From the NCBI GenBank assembly GCA_017962825.1, contig JAGCUO010000003.1:1-64000 (forward strand): 64,000 bases of DNA. Reading direction: 5' to 3'. The notes beneath the pieces are model-generated. The model was not told the DNA's origin and searched no databases. It saw only the letters and a list, made by a program, of their open reading frames with translations. This document shows, piece after piece, positions 1-9,569 of this stretch. Origin of the DNA: Lachnospiraceae bacterium. Its GTDB lineage: Bacteria > Bacillota > Clostridia > Lachnospirales > Lachnospiraceae. The first letter of the stretch is position 1, and the number at the start of each line of letters is the position of its first letter. The position numbers were made by a program, and so were the translations under genes.

Positions 1-1
1 T

Positions 2-1336
2 CTTTCAACAAACGGTGATACACACCTTGGTGGTGATGACTTCGACCAGGCAATCATCAACTGGATGGTTCAGGATTTCAAGAGCAAAGAGGGCGTAGAC
101 CTTTCTGGCGATAAGATGGCTATGCAGAGACTTAAGGAAGCTGCAGAGAAGGCTAAGAAAGAGCTTTCCAGCGCCATGACCACCAATATCAATCTTCCTT
201 TCATTACCGCTACCAGCGAGGGACCCAAGCACTTCGACATGAACCTCTCCAGAGCACAGTTTGATGAGCTCACCAGAGATCTTGTTGAGAGAACCGCAAT
301 CCCCGTTCAGAACGCTATGAAGGATGCAGGACTTACCAATGCGGATCTCGGACAGGTTCTCCTTGTCGGCGGATCAACCCGTATCCCCGCAGTTCAGGAT
401 AAGGTTCGCCAGCTTACCGGCAAAGAGCCTTCCAAGAGCCTTAACCCCGATGAGTGCGTTGCTATCGGTGCTTCCATCCAGGGTGGTAAGCTCGCAGGCG
501 ATGCCGGTGCAGGTGATATCCTTCTCCTCGATGTAACTCCTCTTACTCTTTCAATCGAGACCATGGGAGGTATCGCAACTCACCTCATCGAGAGAAACAC
601 CACCATCCCTACCAAGAAGAGCCAGGTATTCTCCACCGCAGCCGATAACCAGACTGCAGTTGATATAAATGTCGTACAGGGTGAGAGACAGTTCGCACGC
701 GACAACAAGTCCCTCGGACAGTTCAGACTCGACGGCATCGCTCCCGCTCCCAGAGGAGTACCTCAGATCGAAGTTACCTTCGATATCGATGCAAACGGTA
801 TCGTTAACGTATCCGCTAAGGATCTCGGAACCGGAAAAGAGCAGCACATCACCATCACCGCAGGCTCCAACATGTCCGACTCCGATATCGAAAAGGCTAT
901 CAAAGAGGCTCAGGAGTTTGAGGCTCAGGACAAGAAGAGAAAAGAAAACGTTGAGACCATCAACGATGCAGATGCTTTCGTATTCCAGACCGAGAAGGCA
1001 CTTAACGAAGTAGGTGACAAGATCTCCGATTCCGATAAGTCTCAGGTTCAGGCTGACCTTGATAAGGTTAAGGAACTTGTTGCCAAGGTTAAGGGTAACG
1101 AAGCAAGCGCAAGCGAGTCCGACATCGACGCACTTAAGGCAGCTAAGGAGCAGCTCACCAATTCAGCTCAGTCAGTCTTCACCAAGATGTATGAAGCTGC
1201 AGGTGCTGCAGCAAATGCAGGTCAGGGCGCAGGCCCCGATATGGGAGGATTCTCAGGCGCAGGTGCAGGTCCCGAGCAGTCTTCACAGGGTTCTGCAGAC
1301 GATGATGTTATAGACGGAAATTTCCGTGAGGTTTAA
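2..1336 (+). CDS. dnaK: Hsp70 chaperone DnaK (5' truncated by window edge)
   Basis: ATP-dependent cytosolic chaperone that binds unfolded peptides with DnaJ and GrpE. The frame is open from base 2 and has no start in the window. The first visible residues ([15 protein letters not shown]) belong to the actin-like ATPase domain, so roughly the first third of the protein is missing. Further on are the ATPase motif [12 protein letters not shown], the interdomain region [14 protein letters not shown], the beta-sandwich substrate domain, a helical lid and a Gly/Ala/Gln-rich tail ending VIDGNFREV, a variant of the usual acidic DnaK terminus. dnaJ starts 5 bases after the stop, the usual Firmicute dnaK-dnaJ order. 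Regulation (HrcA/CIRCE) would lie upstream of the window. Confidence 0.98.
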   Translation, partial: LSTNGDTHLGGDDFDQAIINWMVQDFKSKEGVDLSGDKMAMQRLKEAAEKAKKELSSAMTTNINLPFITATSEGPKHFDMNLSRAQFDELTRDLVERTAIPVQNAMKDAGLTNADLGQVLLVGGSTRIPAVQDKVRQLTGKEPSKSLNPDECVAIGASIQGGKLAGDAGAGDILLLDVTPLTLSIETMGGIATHLIERNTTIPTKKSQVFSTAADNQTAVDINVVQGERQFARDNKSLGQFRLDGIAPAPRGVPQIEVTFDIDANGIVNVSAKDLGTGKEQHITITAGSNMSDSDIEKAIKEAQEFEAQDKKRKENVETINDADAFVFQTEKALNEVGDKISDSDKSQVQADLDKVKELVAKVKGNEASASESDIDALKAAKEQLTNSAQSVFTKMYEAAGAAANAGQGAGPDMGGFSGAGAGPEQSSQGSADDDVIDGNFREV

Positions 1337-1341
1337 TAAAT

Positions 1342-2517
1342 ATGGCAGAGAGTAAGCGCGACTACTACGAGGTTCTCGGAGTAGACAAAACTGCCGACGA
1401 GGCAGCGCTTAAAAAAGCATACAGGGTGCTTGCCAAAAAGTACCATCCGGATGCAAACCCCGGTGATAAGGAAGCGGAGGCCAAGTTCAAAGAGGCCTCC
1501 GAAGCCTATGCCGTTTTGAGCGATCCCGATAAGAGGGCTAAATACGACAGATTCGGACATGCCGCATTTGAAGGCGGTGCCGGCGGTGGCGGAGGATTCG
1601 ATTTCAACAATATGGACTTCTCCGATATCTTCGGTGATTTTGGTGACATATTCGGAAGTTTCTTCGGCGGCGGAAGAAGATATTCATCCGCAAACAACGG
1701 TCCCATGAAGGGAGCAAACATCCGTACAAGTGTAAGGCTTACATTTATGGAAGCCGTATTCGGATGCAAAAAAGAGATCGAGCTTAACGTTAAAGAGGAA
1801 TGTAAATCCTGTAAGGGAACTGGTGCCAAAGCCGGTACTGCTCCCGAAACATGCTCTACCTGCGGAGGTAAGGGCCAGGTATTTATCTCAAGAAATTCCG
1901 TATTCGGTCTTATGAGAAGTGCCGAAATCTGTCCCGATTGCCGTGGAACCGGCAAGATCATAAGAGACAAGTGTCCCGATTGTAAGGGTCAGGGATATAT
2001 CTCCATCAAAAAGAGATACTCCGTTGACTTCCCTGCAGGTATTGATAACGGACAGGCTGTAAGCCTCGCGGAACTCGGTGATCCCGGAACGAACGGCGGC
2101 CCCAGAGGAGATGTCAGGGTTGAAGCAATTGTCGACAGACATCCCGTATTCCAGAGAGAAGGCTTCGATATATATTCGTTCGTGCCGATCTCGTATGCAG
2201 TAGCAGCCCTTGGCGGACCTGTTTTGGTAGATACCGTGGACGGTAAGGTCATCTATGACGTGAAAGCCGGAACTCAGACAGATATGAGAGTAAGGCTTAA
2301 GGGTAAGGGAGTTCCTTCATGGAGGAACAAGAACCAGAGAGGCGATCATTACATCACCCTGGTTGTGGAAACGCCCGAGAAACTTTCCAACGAGGCAAAA
2401 GAACTTCTAAAAAAGTTCGATGCACTTACCGGAGATTCTCTTCATGCCGCGGAAAAGGCTTCCGCAGCAGGTACGGAAACCAAAGAAAAACCTACAAAAA
2501 AGAAAAAATTATTTTAA
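1342..2517 (+). CDS. dnaJ: Co-chaperone DnaJ (Hsp40)
   Basis: Type I J-protein of 391 residues that stimulates the DnaK ATPase and delivers unfolded clients. The J domain covers about residues 5-70 with the HPD motif at 35-37. A Gly/Phe-rich linker follows at about 76-115. The zinc-binding region has four CxxCxGxG repeats, with Cys pairs at 154/157, 171/174, 197/200 and 211/214. Two C-terminal beta domains follow, and a Lys-rich tail ends the protein. All diagnostic residues are present. The ribosome binding site (gaggt) lies inside the last codons of dnaK, so the two genes are probably co-transcribed and translationally coupled. A strong terminator follows. Confidence 0.98.
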   Translation: MAESKRDYYEVLGVDKTADEAALKKAYRVLAKKYHPDANPGDKEAEAKFKEASEAYAVLSDPDKRAKYDRFGHAAFEGGAGGGGGFDFNNMDFSDIFGDFGDIFGSFFGGGRRYSSANNGPMKGANIRTSVRLTFMEAVFGCKKEIELNVKEECKSCKGTGAKAGTAPETCSTCGGKGQVFISRNSVFGLMRSAEICPDCRGTGKIIRDKCPDCKGQGYISIKKRYSVDFPAGIDNGQAVSLAELGDPGTNGGPRGDVRVEAIVDRHPVFQREGFDIYSFVPISYAVAALGGPVLVDTVDGKVIYDVKAGTQTDMRVRLKGKGVPSWRNKNQRGDHYITLVVETPEKLSNEAKELLKKFDALTGDSLHAAEKASAAGTETKEKPTKKKKLF

Positions 2518-2525
2518 AATTAGTA

Positions 2526-2555
2526 AAAGTGCAACACTATGTTGCACTTTTTTTT
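2526..2555 (+). terminator. Rho-independent terminator after dnaJ
   Basis: Perfect 10-bp stem (AAAGTGCAAC / GTTGCACTTT) with a 5-base loop, followed by a run of T. It sits 8 bases after the dnaJ stop and separates the chaperone genes from the LacI regulator. Confidence 0.93.
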
Positions 2556-2568
2556 GTCATTTAGTGAC

Positions 2569-2619
2569 TTGTAAGCTTTATACAAATACGATATATTAAT
2601 TTTACTTAATGGATTAAGT
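2569..2619 (+). promoter_or_regulatory. Promoter and operator-like palindrome of the lacI-type gene
   Basis: TTGTAA (2569-2574), 17 bases, then TATATT (2592-2597) form a good sigma-A-type promoter. Seven bases after the -10 lies the perfect inverted repeat ACTTAAT-gg-ATTAAGT (2604-2619), overlapping the predicted transcription start. Its position and symmetry fit an operator for the LacI-family protein encoded just downstream, giving autoregulation of the regulator and cellobiose phosphorylase. The promoter match and palindrome are seen directly. The regulator assignment is inferred. Confidence 0.68.
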
Positions 2620-2651
2620 TGCGGACGTGAGGGGTACAGGGGAGTTAATAT

Positions 2652-3671
2652 ATGGTATCAATGAAGGATATCGCCCGTGAATGCGGTGTATCGGTAGCGG
2701 CGGTAAGTAAGGCACTCAGCGGACAACCGGATATCAGTGAGGCTACACGCGAGAAGATCAAGCAAGCTGCAAGCAGTATGGGCTATCAGCCCAATTCCGC
2801 GGCCAAGGTCTTACGCACTCACAGATCCAATAACATTGGCGTTTTGTTCGTTGATGAAGCACACAATGGTCTGACTAATGAATTCTTTGCTCTTCTTCTC
2901 GACAGATTTAAGCATGTCGCAGATTCGAAGGGTTATGACATTACTTTCATAAACAGAGGCATTTCATCCGGAAGCATGGGCAACATGAATTATCTGGCTC
3001 ATGCAAGATACAGGGCTTTTGACGGTGTCCTTATCGCGTGTATGGATTTCCATAATCCTGAGGTCATCGAACTTGCTCAGAGTAATATACCTCTGGTCAC
3101 CATCGACTATTCTTTCGAAAACAGGATGTCGGTAGGTTCCGACAACGTATCCGGCATCAGAGATCTCGTTCTGTACTGTGCCAAGATGGGGCACAAAAAG
3201 ATCGCTTACATTCACGATGATAATGACAGTGCCGTAACCAGAGACCGTGTGGGATCTTTCAAAGATACCATGGAAAGCCTGGGACTCAGTGTTCCTGAAA
3301 GCTATCTTCCCGTAGCAGAGTACCGCAAAACGGAAGGCTCCAGAAAAGCAACCGAGAAACTTCTGGCACTTGATGACAGACCCACATGTATCCTGTATCC
3401 CGATGATTTTTCCGCATTGGGAGGAATCGCGGCAATCAAGGAAGCTGGACTCGAAATTCCCAAAGATATTTCCATTGTCGGATACGACGGTATCAGGGTC
3501 GGAAGACATCTGACACCTTCTCTTACAACATTAAGACAGCCCACCGAGCTTATCGGTGAGACCGCAGCGCAGAAGCTCATTTCCCTTATCGAGAATCCGG
3601 TTGAGACCAGGATTGAAAAGGTCATAGTTAAGGGAAGAATCTACGAAGGCGGTTCTGTAGCGAGAATTTAG
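2652..3671 (+). CDS. LacI-family transcriptional regulator
   Basis: A 339-residue DNA-binding repressor or activator that senses a sugar. The N-terminal HTH (SMKDIARECGVSVAAVSKAL, about residues 3-22) is typical of LacI/PurR, followed by the hinge helix (GYQPNSAAKVLRT) and a periplasmic-binding-protein-like sensor domain to the C-terminus (NNIGVLF at its start, DISIVGYDG near its end). ATG 2652 follows a gggga-type ribosome binding site; a second ATG at 2661 is possible. The cellobiose phosphorylase gene starts 54 bases after the stop with no terminator between, so the ligand is probably cellobiose or a product of its use. That is inference from context. Confidence 0.92.
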   Translation: MVSMKDIARECGVSVAAVSKALSGQPDISEATREKIKQAASSMGYQPNSAAKVLRTHRSNNIGVLFVDEAHNGLTNEFFALLLDRFKHVADSKGYDITFINRGISSGSMGNMNYLAHARYRAFDGVLIACMDFHNPEVIELAQSNIPLVTIDYSFENRMSVGSDNVSGIRDLVLYCAKMGHKKIAYIHDDNDSAVTRDRVGSFKDTMESLGLSVPESYLPVAEYRKTEGSRKATEKLLALDDRPTCILYPDDFSALGGIAAIKEAGLEIPKDISIVGYDGIRVGRHLTPSLTTLRQPTELIGETAAQKLISLIENPVETRIEKVIVKGRIYEGGSVARI

Positions 3672-3725
3672 GATTCGGTGCATTGCACACGTAACCAATA
3701 AATAAACATTTAAGGAGAAGTCAAC

Positions 3726-6164
3726 ATGAAATTCGGACATTTTGATGACGAGCACAGAGAGTATGTCATTGAGACCCCGAAGACCCCTCTGCCCTGGATC
3801 AACTATCTCGGCAGCAAGGAATTCTTCACACTGATCTCAAATACCTGCGGAGGCTATACCTTTTACAAGGATGCCAAGCTTCTCAGACTTACGAGATATC
3901 GTTACAATGATGTTCCCATGGACATCAACGGAAAGTATTTCTACATCAAGGACGGAGATACCGTATGGAATCCCGGATGGAAGCCTACCCAGACCAATCT
4001 TGATGAGTATGAGTGCCGTCACGGAATCGGATACAGCAAGTTCAAGGGAGTTAAGAACGGCGTAAGAGCTGACGTTCTTACATTTGTTCCCGTTAACGAC
4101 AATTGCGAAGTTTCCAAGCTTGTAGTTACCAATGACTCCTCCGAAGAAAAAAATATAAGCATCTTCTCATATGTTGAGTGGTGCCTTTGGAATGCGGACG
4201 ATGACAGCAGAAATTTCCAGAGAAATTTCTCTACCGGTGAAGTTGAAGTAAAGGGATCCGCAATCTATCACAAGACCGAGTACAGAGAGCGCAGAAATCA
4301 CTACGCCGTATATTCAGTAAACGCTCCCATCACCGCATTTGATACCGCCAGAGATTCTTTCCTCGGACTTTATCACTATGCAGGAAATCCCGAAGCGGTT
4401 CTTAACGGAAAACTCACCAATTCCATGGCTTCAGGATGGAGCCCCATTGCCGCACACCAGCTTGATGTAACCCTTAAGCCCGGTGAGAGCAAGTCCTATG
4501 TATTCGTACTCGGATACATCGAGAATCCCGTAGAGGATAAGTGGGAAGCTCACAACGTTATCAACAAGAAGCCTGCTGAAGCTCTTCTGTCAAAGTATGA
4601 CACCGACGCTAAGGTTGATGCCGCATTTGCTGAACTGAACGATCAGTGGGATAAGCTTCTTAACATTTACACTGTTGATTCATCCAACGATAAGGTTAAC
4701 CGTATGGTTAATATCTGGAATCAGTATCAGTGCATGGTTACCTTCAATATGTCCAGATCCGCATCCTACTACGAGTCAGGTATCGGAAGAGGAATGGGCT
4801 TCAGAGATTCCTGCCAGGATCTTCTCGGATTCGTACATCTTATTCCCGACAGAGCACGTGAGAGGATCATCGATATCGCTTCAACCCAGTTTGAGGACGG
4901 ACGTGCTTATCACCAGTACCAGCCTCTTACCAAGAAGGGTAACTCAGATATCGGATCGGGATTCGGTGACGATCCCCTTTGGCTCATCGCAGGAACCAGC
5001 GCATATATCAGAGAGACCGGTGATGCAACCATTCTAGATGAGATGGTTCCTTTCGATAATGATGCATCAGTTGCTCAGACACTTATGGAGCATCTTCGCA
5101 GATCCTTCGGCTATGTCGATACCCACAGAGGACCTCACAGACTTCCTCTTATCGGAAGAGCCGACTGGAATGACTGTCTGAACCTTAACTGCCACTCAAC
5201 TCAGCCCGGAGAATCCTTCCAGACCTTCGGTCCCAGCGAAGGCCCCGTTGCAGAGTCCATATTTATCGGCGGTATGTTTGTTAAGTACGGTAATGAATAT
5301 GCAGATCTCTGTGACCTTAAGGGACTTACCGATGAGGCTGCAAAGGTTCGTGCATCTGTTGCCGAGATGAATGAGATTCTTCTTGATTCCAACGCAGGCT
5401 GGGACGGAGAGTGGTTCGTAAGAGCATATGATTCATACGGAAACAAGGTAGGAAGTAAAGAGTGTGAAGAAGGTAAGATCTTTATCGAGCCTCAGGGATT
5501 CTGCGTACTTGCAGGAGTCGGTACCGAAACGGGACAGGCTCAGAAAGCTCTTGATTCCGTTAAGGAACATCTTGATACCAAGTACGGTGTCATGATCCTT
5601 CAGCCCGCATATACCGTTTATCACGAAGAGCTCGGTGAGGTTTCCTCATATCCTCCCGGGTACAAAGAGAATGCAGGTATCTTCTGCCACAACAATCCCT
5701 GGGTTTCCATCGCAGAGACAGTTATCGGAAGAGGAGACAGAGCATTCGAAGTTTACAAGAAGACATGTCCCGCTTACACCGAAGAGATCAGTGAGATCCA
5801 CAGAACCGAGCCTTATATCTACTGCCAGATGGTAGCAGGTGCGGATGCGAAGTTCCATGGAGAAGGCAAGAACAGCTGGCTTACCGGTACCGCAGCATGG
5901 ACATTCGTAAATATCTCTCAGTACATCCTCGGAGTATATCCCACCCTCAAGGGACTTTCCGTAGATCCCTGCGTACCCGCTGACTTCGGCGATTTCAGCG
6001 TAAAGAGAATTTACAGAGGCGTTGAGTATGATATCAGCGTTAAGCAGAACGGCGCACAGAAGGGCGTTAAGGAGCTTATCGTTGACGGCGTCAAGGTAGA
6101 AGGAACCGTAATTCCTTACGATGCATCCAAGAAGACCGTTAAGATTGAAGTCGTAATGGGATGA
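3726..6164 (+). CDS. cbp: Cellobiose phosphorylase (GH94)
   Basis: Cytosolic enzyme that phosphorolyses cellobiose to glucose 1-phosphate and glucose, saving ATP. The 812 residues align along their whole length with my recollection of the clostridial cellobiose phosphorylase (about 811 residues): the N-terminus [18 protein letters not shown], the block [38 protein letters not shown] and the catalytic motif DWNDCLN at about 480-486, where the second Asp (483) is the likely general acid. There is no signal peptide. The ribosome binding site aaggaga is well spaced. Cellodextrin phosphorylase is the closest alternative, but length and N-terminus favour cellobiose. It is likely co-regulated with the LacI-type gene upstream and works with the cytosolic GH5 enzyme at 62.6 kb. 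Confidence 0.95.
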   Translation: MKFGHFDDEHREYVIETPKTPLPWINYLGSKEFFTLISNTCGGYTFYKDAKLLRLTRYRYNDVPMDINGKYFYIKDGDTVWNPGWKPTQTNLDEYECRHGIGYSKFKGVKNGVRADVLTFVPVNDNCEVSKLVVTNDSSEEKNISIFSYVEWCLWNADDDSRNFQRNFSTGEVEVKGSAIYHKTEYRERRNHYAVYSVNAPITAFDTARDSFLGLYHYAGNPEAVLNGKLTNSMASGWSPIAAHQLDVTLKPGESKSYVFVLGYIENPVEDKWEAHNVINKKPAEALLSKYDTDAKVDAAFAELNDQWDKLLNIYTVDSSNDKVNRMVNIWNQYQCMVTFNMSRSASYYESGIGRGMGFRDSCQDLLGFVHLIPDRARERIIDIASTQFEDGRAYHQYQPLTKKGNSDIGSGFGDDPLWLIAGTSAYIRETGDATILDEMVPFDNDASVAQTLMEHLRRSFGYVDTHRGPHRLPLIGRADWNDCLNLNCHSTQPGESFQTFGPSEGPVAESIFIGGMFVKYGNEYADLCDLKGLTDEAAKVRASVAEMNEILLDSNAGWDGEWFVRAYDSYGNKVGSKECEEGKIFIEPQGFCVLAGVGTETGQAQKALDSVKEHLDTKYGVMILQPAYTVYHEELGEVSSYPPGYKENAGIFCHNNPWVSIAETVIGRGDRAFEVYKKTCPAYTEEISEIHRTEPYIYCQMVAGADAKFHGEGKNSWLTGTAAWTFVNISQYILGVYPTLKGLSVDPCVPADFGDFSVKRIYRGVEYDISVKQNGAQKGVKELIVDGVKVEGTVIPYDASKKTVKIEVVMG

Positions 6165-6182
6165 TAAAGACTTAAACACAGA

Positions 6183-6215
6183 AAACCCGCAGGTAAATAC
6201 CTGCGGGTTTTTGTA
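6183..6215. terminator. Bidirectional terminator between convergent genes
   Basis: A GC-rich stem (AAACCCGCAGGTA / TACCTGCGGGTTT) with a very short loop has T runs on both strands. It can end transcription of cellobiose phosphorylase from the left and of the minus-strand membrane gene from the right. Confidence 0.92.
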
Positions 6216-6231
6216 TTTGATCATCGCCTTG

Positions 6232-7512
6232 TTAAAAGATCATGAAGTCCCAGCCGAATACTTCAAACAGATATTGGAATCCGTAGTGAACATGGATCAG
6301 AATGAGGATCCAGCCTAAGCAAATGAGAAATCTTGCAAATCTTGCGGATGTTTTTTTCTCCATTGTCAGGAAGTGGAGCATTGCTGAAGCCCATAGGAGA
6401 AGTATTCCGAACATCATGGGCCATATGAAATTACCGTGTCCCAGTTTATCTCCGCCCTCACCGAGAAATGCCGCTTCAAGAAAGCCTGTGACAAATGATA
6501 TGATGCCAAGCTTTCCGGCCACTGATCTTAAAAAGTTTTTACTGTCGATGATGAGAATATATATGGGAAAGCTCATCATGAAGAGCATGGAAAGGGGAAT
6601 GTTTTCAGAATATATCGACCATACCTGAAGGAACGGAGTGATAACGACTCCCTCGGTGTCTGTGTAGCTTCCGCCCATGTTTATAAACAGGAAGAACATG
6701 GCGAATATGAACACTATGGCCGGAATGGCTGCACAAAATGCGGGAAGCAGGAATTCCTTGAGGTATGTTTTTCCGCTTTCTTTATTTTTGACAAAAGAAA
6801 AAATGCATTCGAAAAGCATCATTATTCCCACGGCGGGAATGAACATTTCGGCAAAAACGGGCTTGGCTGCCGCTGATATGAATAATGTAACTGACAGAAC
6901 GACCAGAGCCTTAATGCGGCTCAGACCAAAGAAAAATGATCCACGGCTCTGTGAAAGCTCCCAAAGATCGATCACCAGCATAAAGCATAAAAGTGCAAAG
7001 GGTCTTGCCGCCATATGGGTGGGACTGTATAGGGGGTTAAAAGAAAAGACTCCGACTGATCTTGATGCACCCGCATCCAAAAACGAGATCCATATGGGCT
7101 GGATCATGGTAAGCGCAAAGGAAAAGAATCCGGTAAGAGTAACAGGAATGCGTAATTCATTATGAGAGCACCACTTCTCTGTCATGAATACGGTTATAAA
7201 ATAGGATGCCAGATAAAATACACAGCTTGCCGCTGCTGCGGAATTTTCTACGGGGAGTTTGAGTACGGTCTTGAAGAACAGTACGACGGCGTGCCAGAGA
7301 AAATATGGAGACATCATCCAGCCTTTTAATGCGCTCTCGCCCGTGAAGGTAGCGATATAAACATATACATGGCCGCTGTAATCGGACAGTTCTCCGGTGA
7401 GTTCACGGATAGCGACTCCGTACATAAAATAGCATAATACGAGAGCAAATCCGAGTATGGGAAGATATTCCGATACGGGCCTTGTTTTTTTGCCTGATGT
7501 TGATGGATTCAT
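6232..7512 (-). CDS. Polytopic membrane protein of unknown function (GT-C-like)
   Basis: I do not recognise this 426-residue protein. It has about ten hydrophobic segments, starting with LPILGFALVLCYFMYGVAI near residue 20. An acidic loop follows the first segment (RELTGELSDYSGHVYVY), which is the layout of GT-C lipid-sugar glycosyltransferases and some polysaccharide polymerases. That resemblance is structural inference only; no catalytic signature is certain. The ATG is preceded by few purines, so the start is moderately sure. It is convergent with cellobiose phosphorylase and divergent from the gene at 7605, sharing a short intergenic region of about 90 bases with it. Confidence 0.72.
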   Translation of the reverse strand: MNPSTSGKKTRPVSEYLPILGFALVLCYFMYGVAIRELTGELSDYSGHVYVYIATFTGESALKGWMMSPYFLWHAVVLFFKTVLKLPVENSAAAASCVFYLASYFITVFMTEKWCSHNELRIPVTLTGFFSFALTMIQPIWISFLDAGASRSVGVFSFNPLYSPTHMAARPFALLCFMLVIDLWELSQSRGSFFFGLSRIKALVVLSVTLFISAAAKPVFAEMFIPAVGIMMLFECIFSFVKNKESGKTYLKEFLLPAFCAAIPAIVFIFAMFFLFINMGGSYTDTEGVVITPFLQVWSIYSENIPLSMLFMMSFPIYILIIDSKNFLRSVAGKLGIISFVTGFLEAAFLGEGGDKLGHGNFIWPMMFGILLLWASAMLHFLTMEKKTSARFARFLICLGWILILIHVHYGFQYLFEVFGWDFMIF

Positions 7513-7604
7513 GTTTGCCTAGGATTAATGCGTTATGATATCATTTGATAGGTTCAAACAGCGACAACCATTATGTTATCACAGTTTTTCGGGCGGGTAA
7601 ACCA

Positions 7605-8213
7605 ATGAAGGGCTTTACTAAAACCATCATAACATGCATATGTATGCTGGCGATAATCCTGATACCGTTACCTGCGGATGATCTTTATCTGAGATTTCAC
7701 ATCCGCGAAGGAGGTACTGACGGATACAGGATCTATTACGCCACACAGGCGGATCCTAATTTCTCGGATGCGCAGTATGTGGATTCTTCATATGATGAAC
7801 GTACCGGAAATATAACATTTAAACTTGATGCATCTTACGAGGGAAGTATTACCGGGATCCGACTTGATTATCCGCCCAAGGACGATATGGTAGTCATTGA
7901 CGGGGTGAGCGTAAACTCAGGTGGGATAGTAAAAAAGAGGATTTCCCTTCCCGATCTTTTTTATCCGGAAAATTACCTTATGGTAAACGGAATGAATCTT
8001 GATACCATTGCAGAGAGAGAAACGGTATGTGCTCAGACCACTTCGAATGACCCCTTTGTGGTATTCGGACAGGAAGGAGTGAATATTCTTTCCACCGGTT
8101 TTTCTCACAAGTTTTCGACTAAAATATGTATTGCATTACTGATCGCGTTGGCATCGGTATTTTACGGTAAAGATCTTTTCGGCCGGAAGGCTTCGGAGGA
8201 AGAAAAGTCATGA
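7605..8213 (+). CDS. Membrane-anchored extracytoplasmic protein, unknown
   Basis: Unrecognised protein of 202 residues from ATG 7605. An N-terminal hydrophobic segment (about residues 5-20, FTKTIITCICMLAIILIPLP) looks like a signal sequence or anchor. A mostly beta-like extracellular part of about 150 residues follows, then a C-terminal membrane segment (CIALLIALASVFYG) and a charged tail. An upstream TTG at 7545 in the same frame would add 20 residues; ATG 7605 was chosen because the hydrophobic segment then begins near the N-terminus. It lies directly upstream of the LysR gene, with ATGA overlap (8210-8213), so the two are translationally coupled. It may be paired with the divergent membrane gene at 6232-7512. 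Confidence 0.7.
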   Translation: MKGFTKTIITCICMLAIILIPLPADDLYLRFHIREGGTDGYRIYYATQADPNFSDAQYVDSSYDERTGNITFKLDASYEGSITGIRLDYPPKDDMVVIDGVSVNSGGIVKKRISLPDLFYPENYLMVNGMNLDTIAERETVCAQTTSNDPFVVFGQEGVNILSTGFSHKFSTKICIALLIALASVFYGKDLFGRKASEEEKS

Positions 8214-9118
8214 CACTTCAGCAAATGAGATATGTGATAGAGATAGCTGAGCGCGGCTCGATGAATGAGGCCGCAAAGAATCTTTTCATGTCACAGCCCA
8301 GTTTGTCCGCATCCATCAAGGACCTCGAAGACGAGATAGATATAACCATCTTCAGAAGAAGCAACAAGGGTATCGAGCTTACTCCCGAGGGAAGCGAGTT
8401 TTTGGGATACGTAAGACAGATCCTGGATCAGTATGCTCTTATGGAAGATCATTATCACGGAAGAAATGATCCCGGGAAGAAGTTCTACGTATCCGCACAG
8501 CATTATACCTTTGCCGTTGAGGCATTCTCCAATGCTGTACTCAAGGCGGGTATCGATGAATATGATTTTGCAATATACGAGACCAGAACCCACGAGGTCA
8601 TCTCCAATGTAAAGAATATGAGAAGCGAACTGGGAATCCTGTATCTGAATGATTTCAACGAGAGGATCCTTCAGAACGATCTTGCGGAGAATAATCTTGT
8701 ATTTACAGAACTGTTCTCATGTGAAACATATGTATATCTGAGTTCCGAGCATCCTCTTGCGAAGAAGAAAAAGATTTCTTTTAAAGAACTTGATGATTAT
8801 CCTTGTCTGTCCTTTGATCAGGGTGAAAAGAATTCGTTCTATTATGCCGAGGAAGTCCTCAGCACATATCCGTACAAGAAACTGATCCACGTTAACGACA
8901 GAGCTACCGCTCTTAACATGATGACACTTCTCAATGCATATACTCTGTGCAGCGGTGTTATATGCAAGCAGTTAAACGGAACCGGATATGCGGCCATACC
9001 TTTGGAAAGTGATGAGGTAATGCACATCGGATATATTAAGAGGAGCGATGCCAAGCTTAGCGACATCGCCAAGATATTCATAAAGGAAATGAAAAAATAT
9101 GGCGGTAAGAAGGGCTGA
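8210..9118 (+). CDS. LysR-family transcriptional regulator
   Basis: A 302-residue regulator with an N-terminal winged HTH (MRYVIEIAERGSMNEAAKNL, then MSQPSLSASIKDLE) and a C-terminal substrate-binding domain (about residues 90-295). It is clearly paralogous to the LysR protein at 54378-55274: both share HYTFAV, the block NMxSExGxxxLxDFN, HPLAKKK and DYPC with a following FDQG. The start overlaps the stop of the preceding gene and its own end overlaps the GNAT gene by 20 bases, so it sits inside an operon rather than divergent from a target as is usual for LysR. The effector is unknown. The paralogy suggests a related sulfur or amino acid ligand, but that is weak. Confidence 0.9.
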   Translation: MTLQQMRYVIEIAERGSMNEAAKNLFMSQPSLSASIKDLEDEIDITIFRRSNKGIELTPEGSEFLGYVRQILDQYALMEDHYHGRNDPGKKFYVSAQHYTFAVEAFSNAVLKAGIDEYDFAIYETRTHEVISNVKNMRSELGILYLNDFNERILQNDLAENNLVFTELFSCETYVYLSSEHPLAKKKKISFKELDDYPCLSFDQGEKNSFYYAEEVLSTYPYKKLIHVNDRATALNMMTLLNAYTLCSGVICKQLNGTGYAAIPLESDEVMHIGYIKRSDAKLSDIAKIFIKEMKKYGGKKG

Positions 9119-9569
9119 GATTAAAGACATTCCCCGTTTGGAGGAGATCCTGTATCAGGTTCACGACGTACATGCGAAGGTTCGTCCGGATCTCTTCATT
9201 CCCGGTAAGAAAAAATACACCGCAGATGAACTTGAAGCGATCATCGGAAGTGATGATACCGTGATATTTGTTTGCACGAATGATGAAGGCTTGGTTATGG
9301 GATATGTGTTTTGCATGGATAAAACCTATGCTGGAAACCATTCCACAAATTCCGATAAGATGCTCTACATCGATGACCTGTGTGTGGATGAGAAATTCCG
9401 AGGACACCATGTGGGACGGATTCTTTGCGAATACGTTAAAGAATATGCATCTGAAAGGGGATATCAGCGAATAACTCTTAACGTTTGGGAATTCAATAAA
9501 AGTGCGAGGGCATTTTATGATGCACTTGGATTCGAGCCTCTGAAGACTGTTATGGAAATGAGATTATAA
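9099..9569 (+). CDS. GNAT-family N-acetyltransferase
   Basis: A 156-residue protein predicted to transfer an acetyl group from acetyl-CoA to an amine. It shows the GNAT fold in order: MAVRRAEIKDIPRLEEILYQ (beta1-alpha1), the YIDDLCVDEKFRGHHVGRIL block with the acetyl-CoA pyrophosphate loop (RGHHVG, variant of Q/RxxGxG/A), and LNVWEFNKSARAFYDALGF near the end. The substrate cannot be told. It starts inside the LysR gene (20-base overlap, ribosome binding site aaagga) and its stop overlaps the next start (TAATG), so all three are probably translated together. Confidence 0.88.
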   Translation: MAVRRAEIKDIPRLEEILYQVHDVHAKVRPDLFIPGKKKYTADELEAIIGSDDTVIFVCTNDEGLVMGYVFCMDKTYAGNHSTNSDKMLYIDDLCVDEKFRGHHVGRILCEYVKEYASERGYQRITLNVWEFNKSARAFYDALGFEPLKTVMEMRL

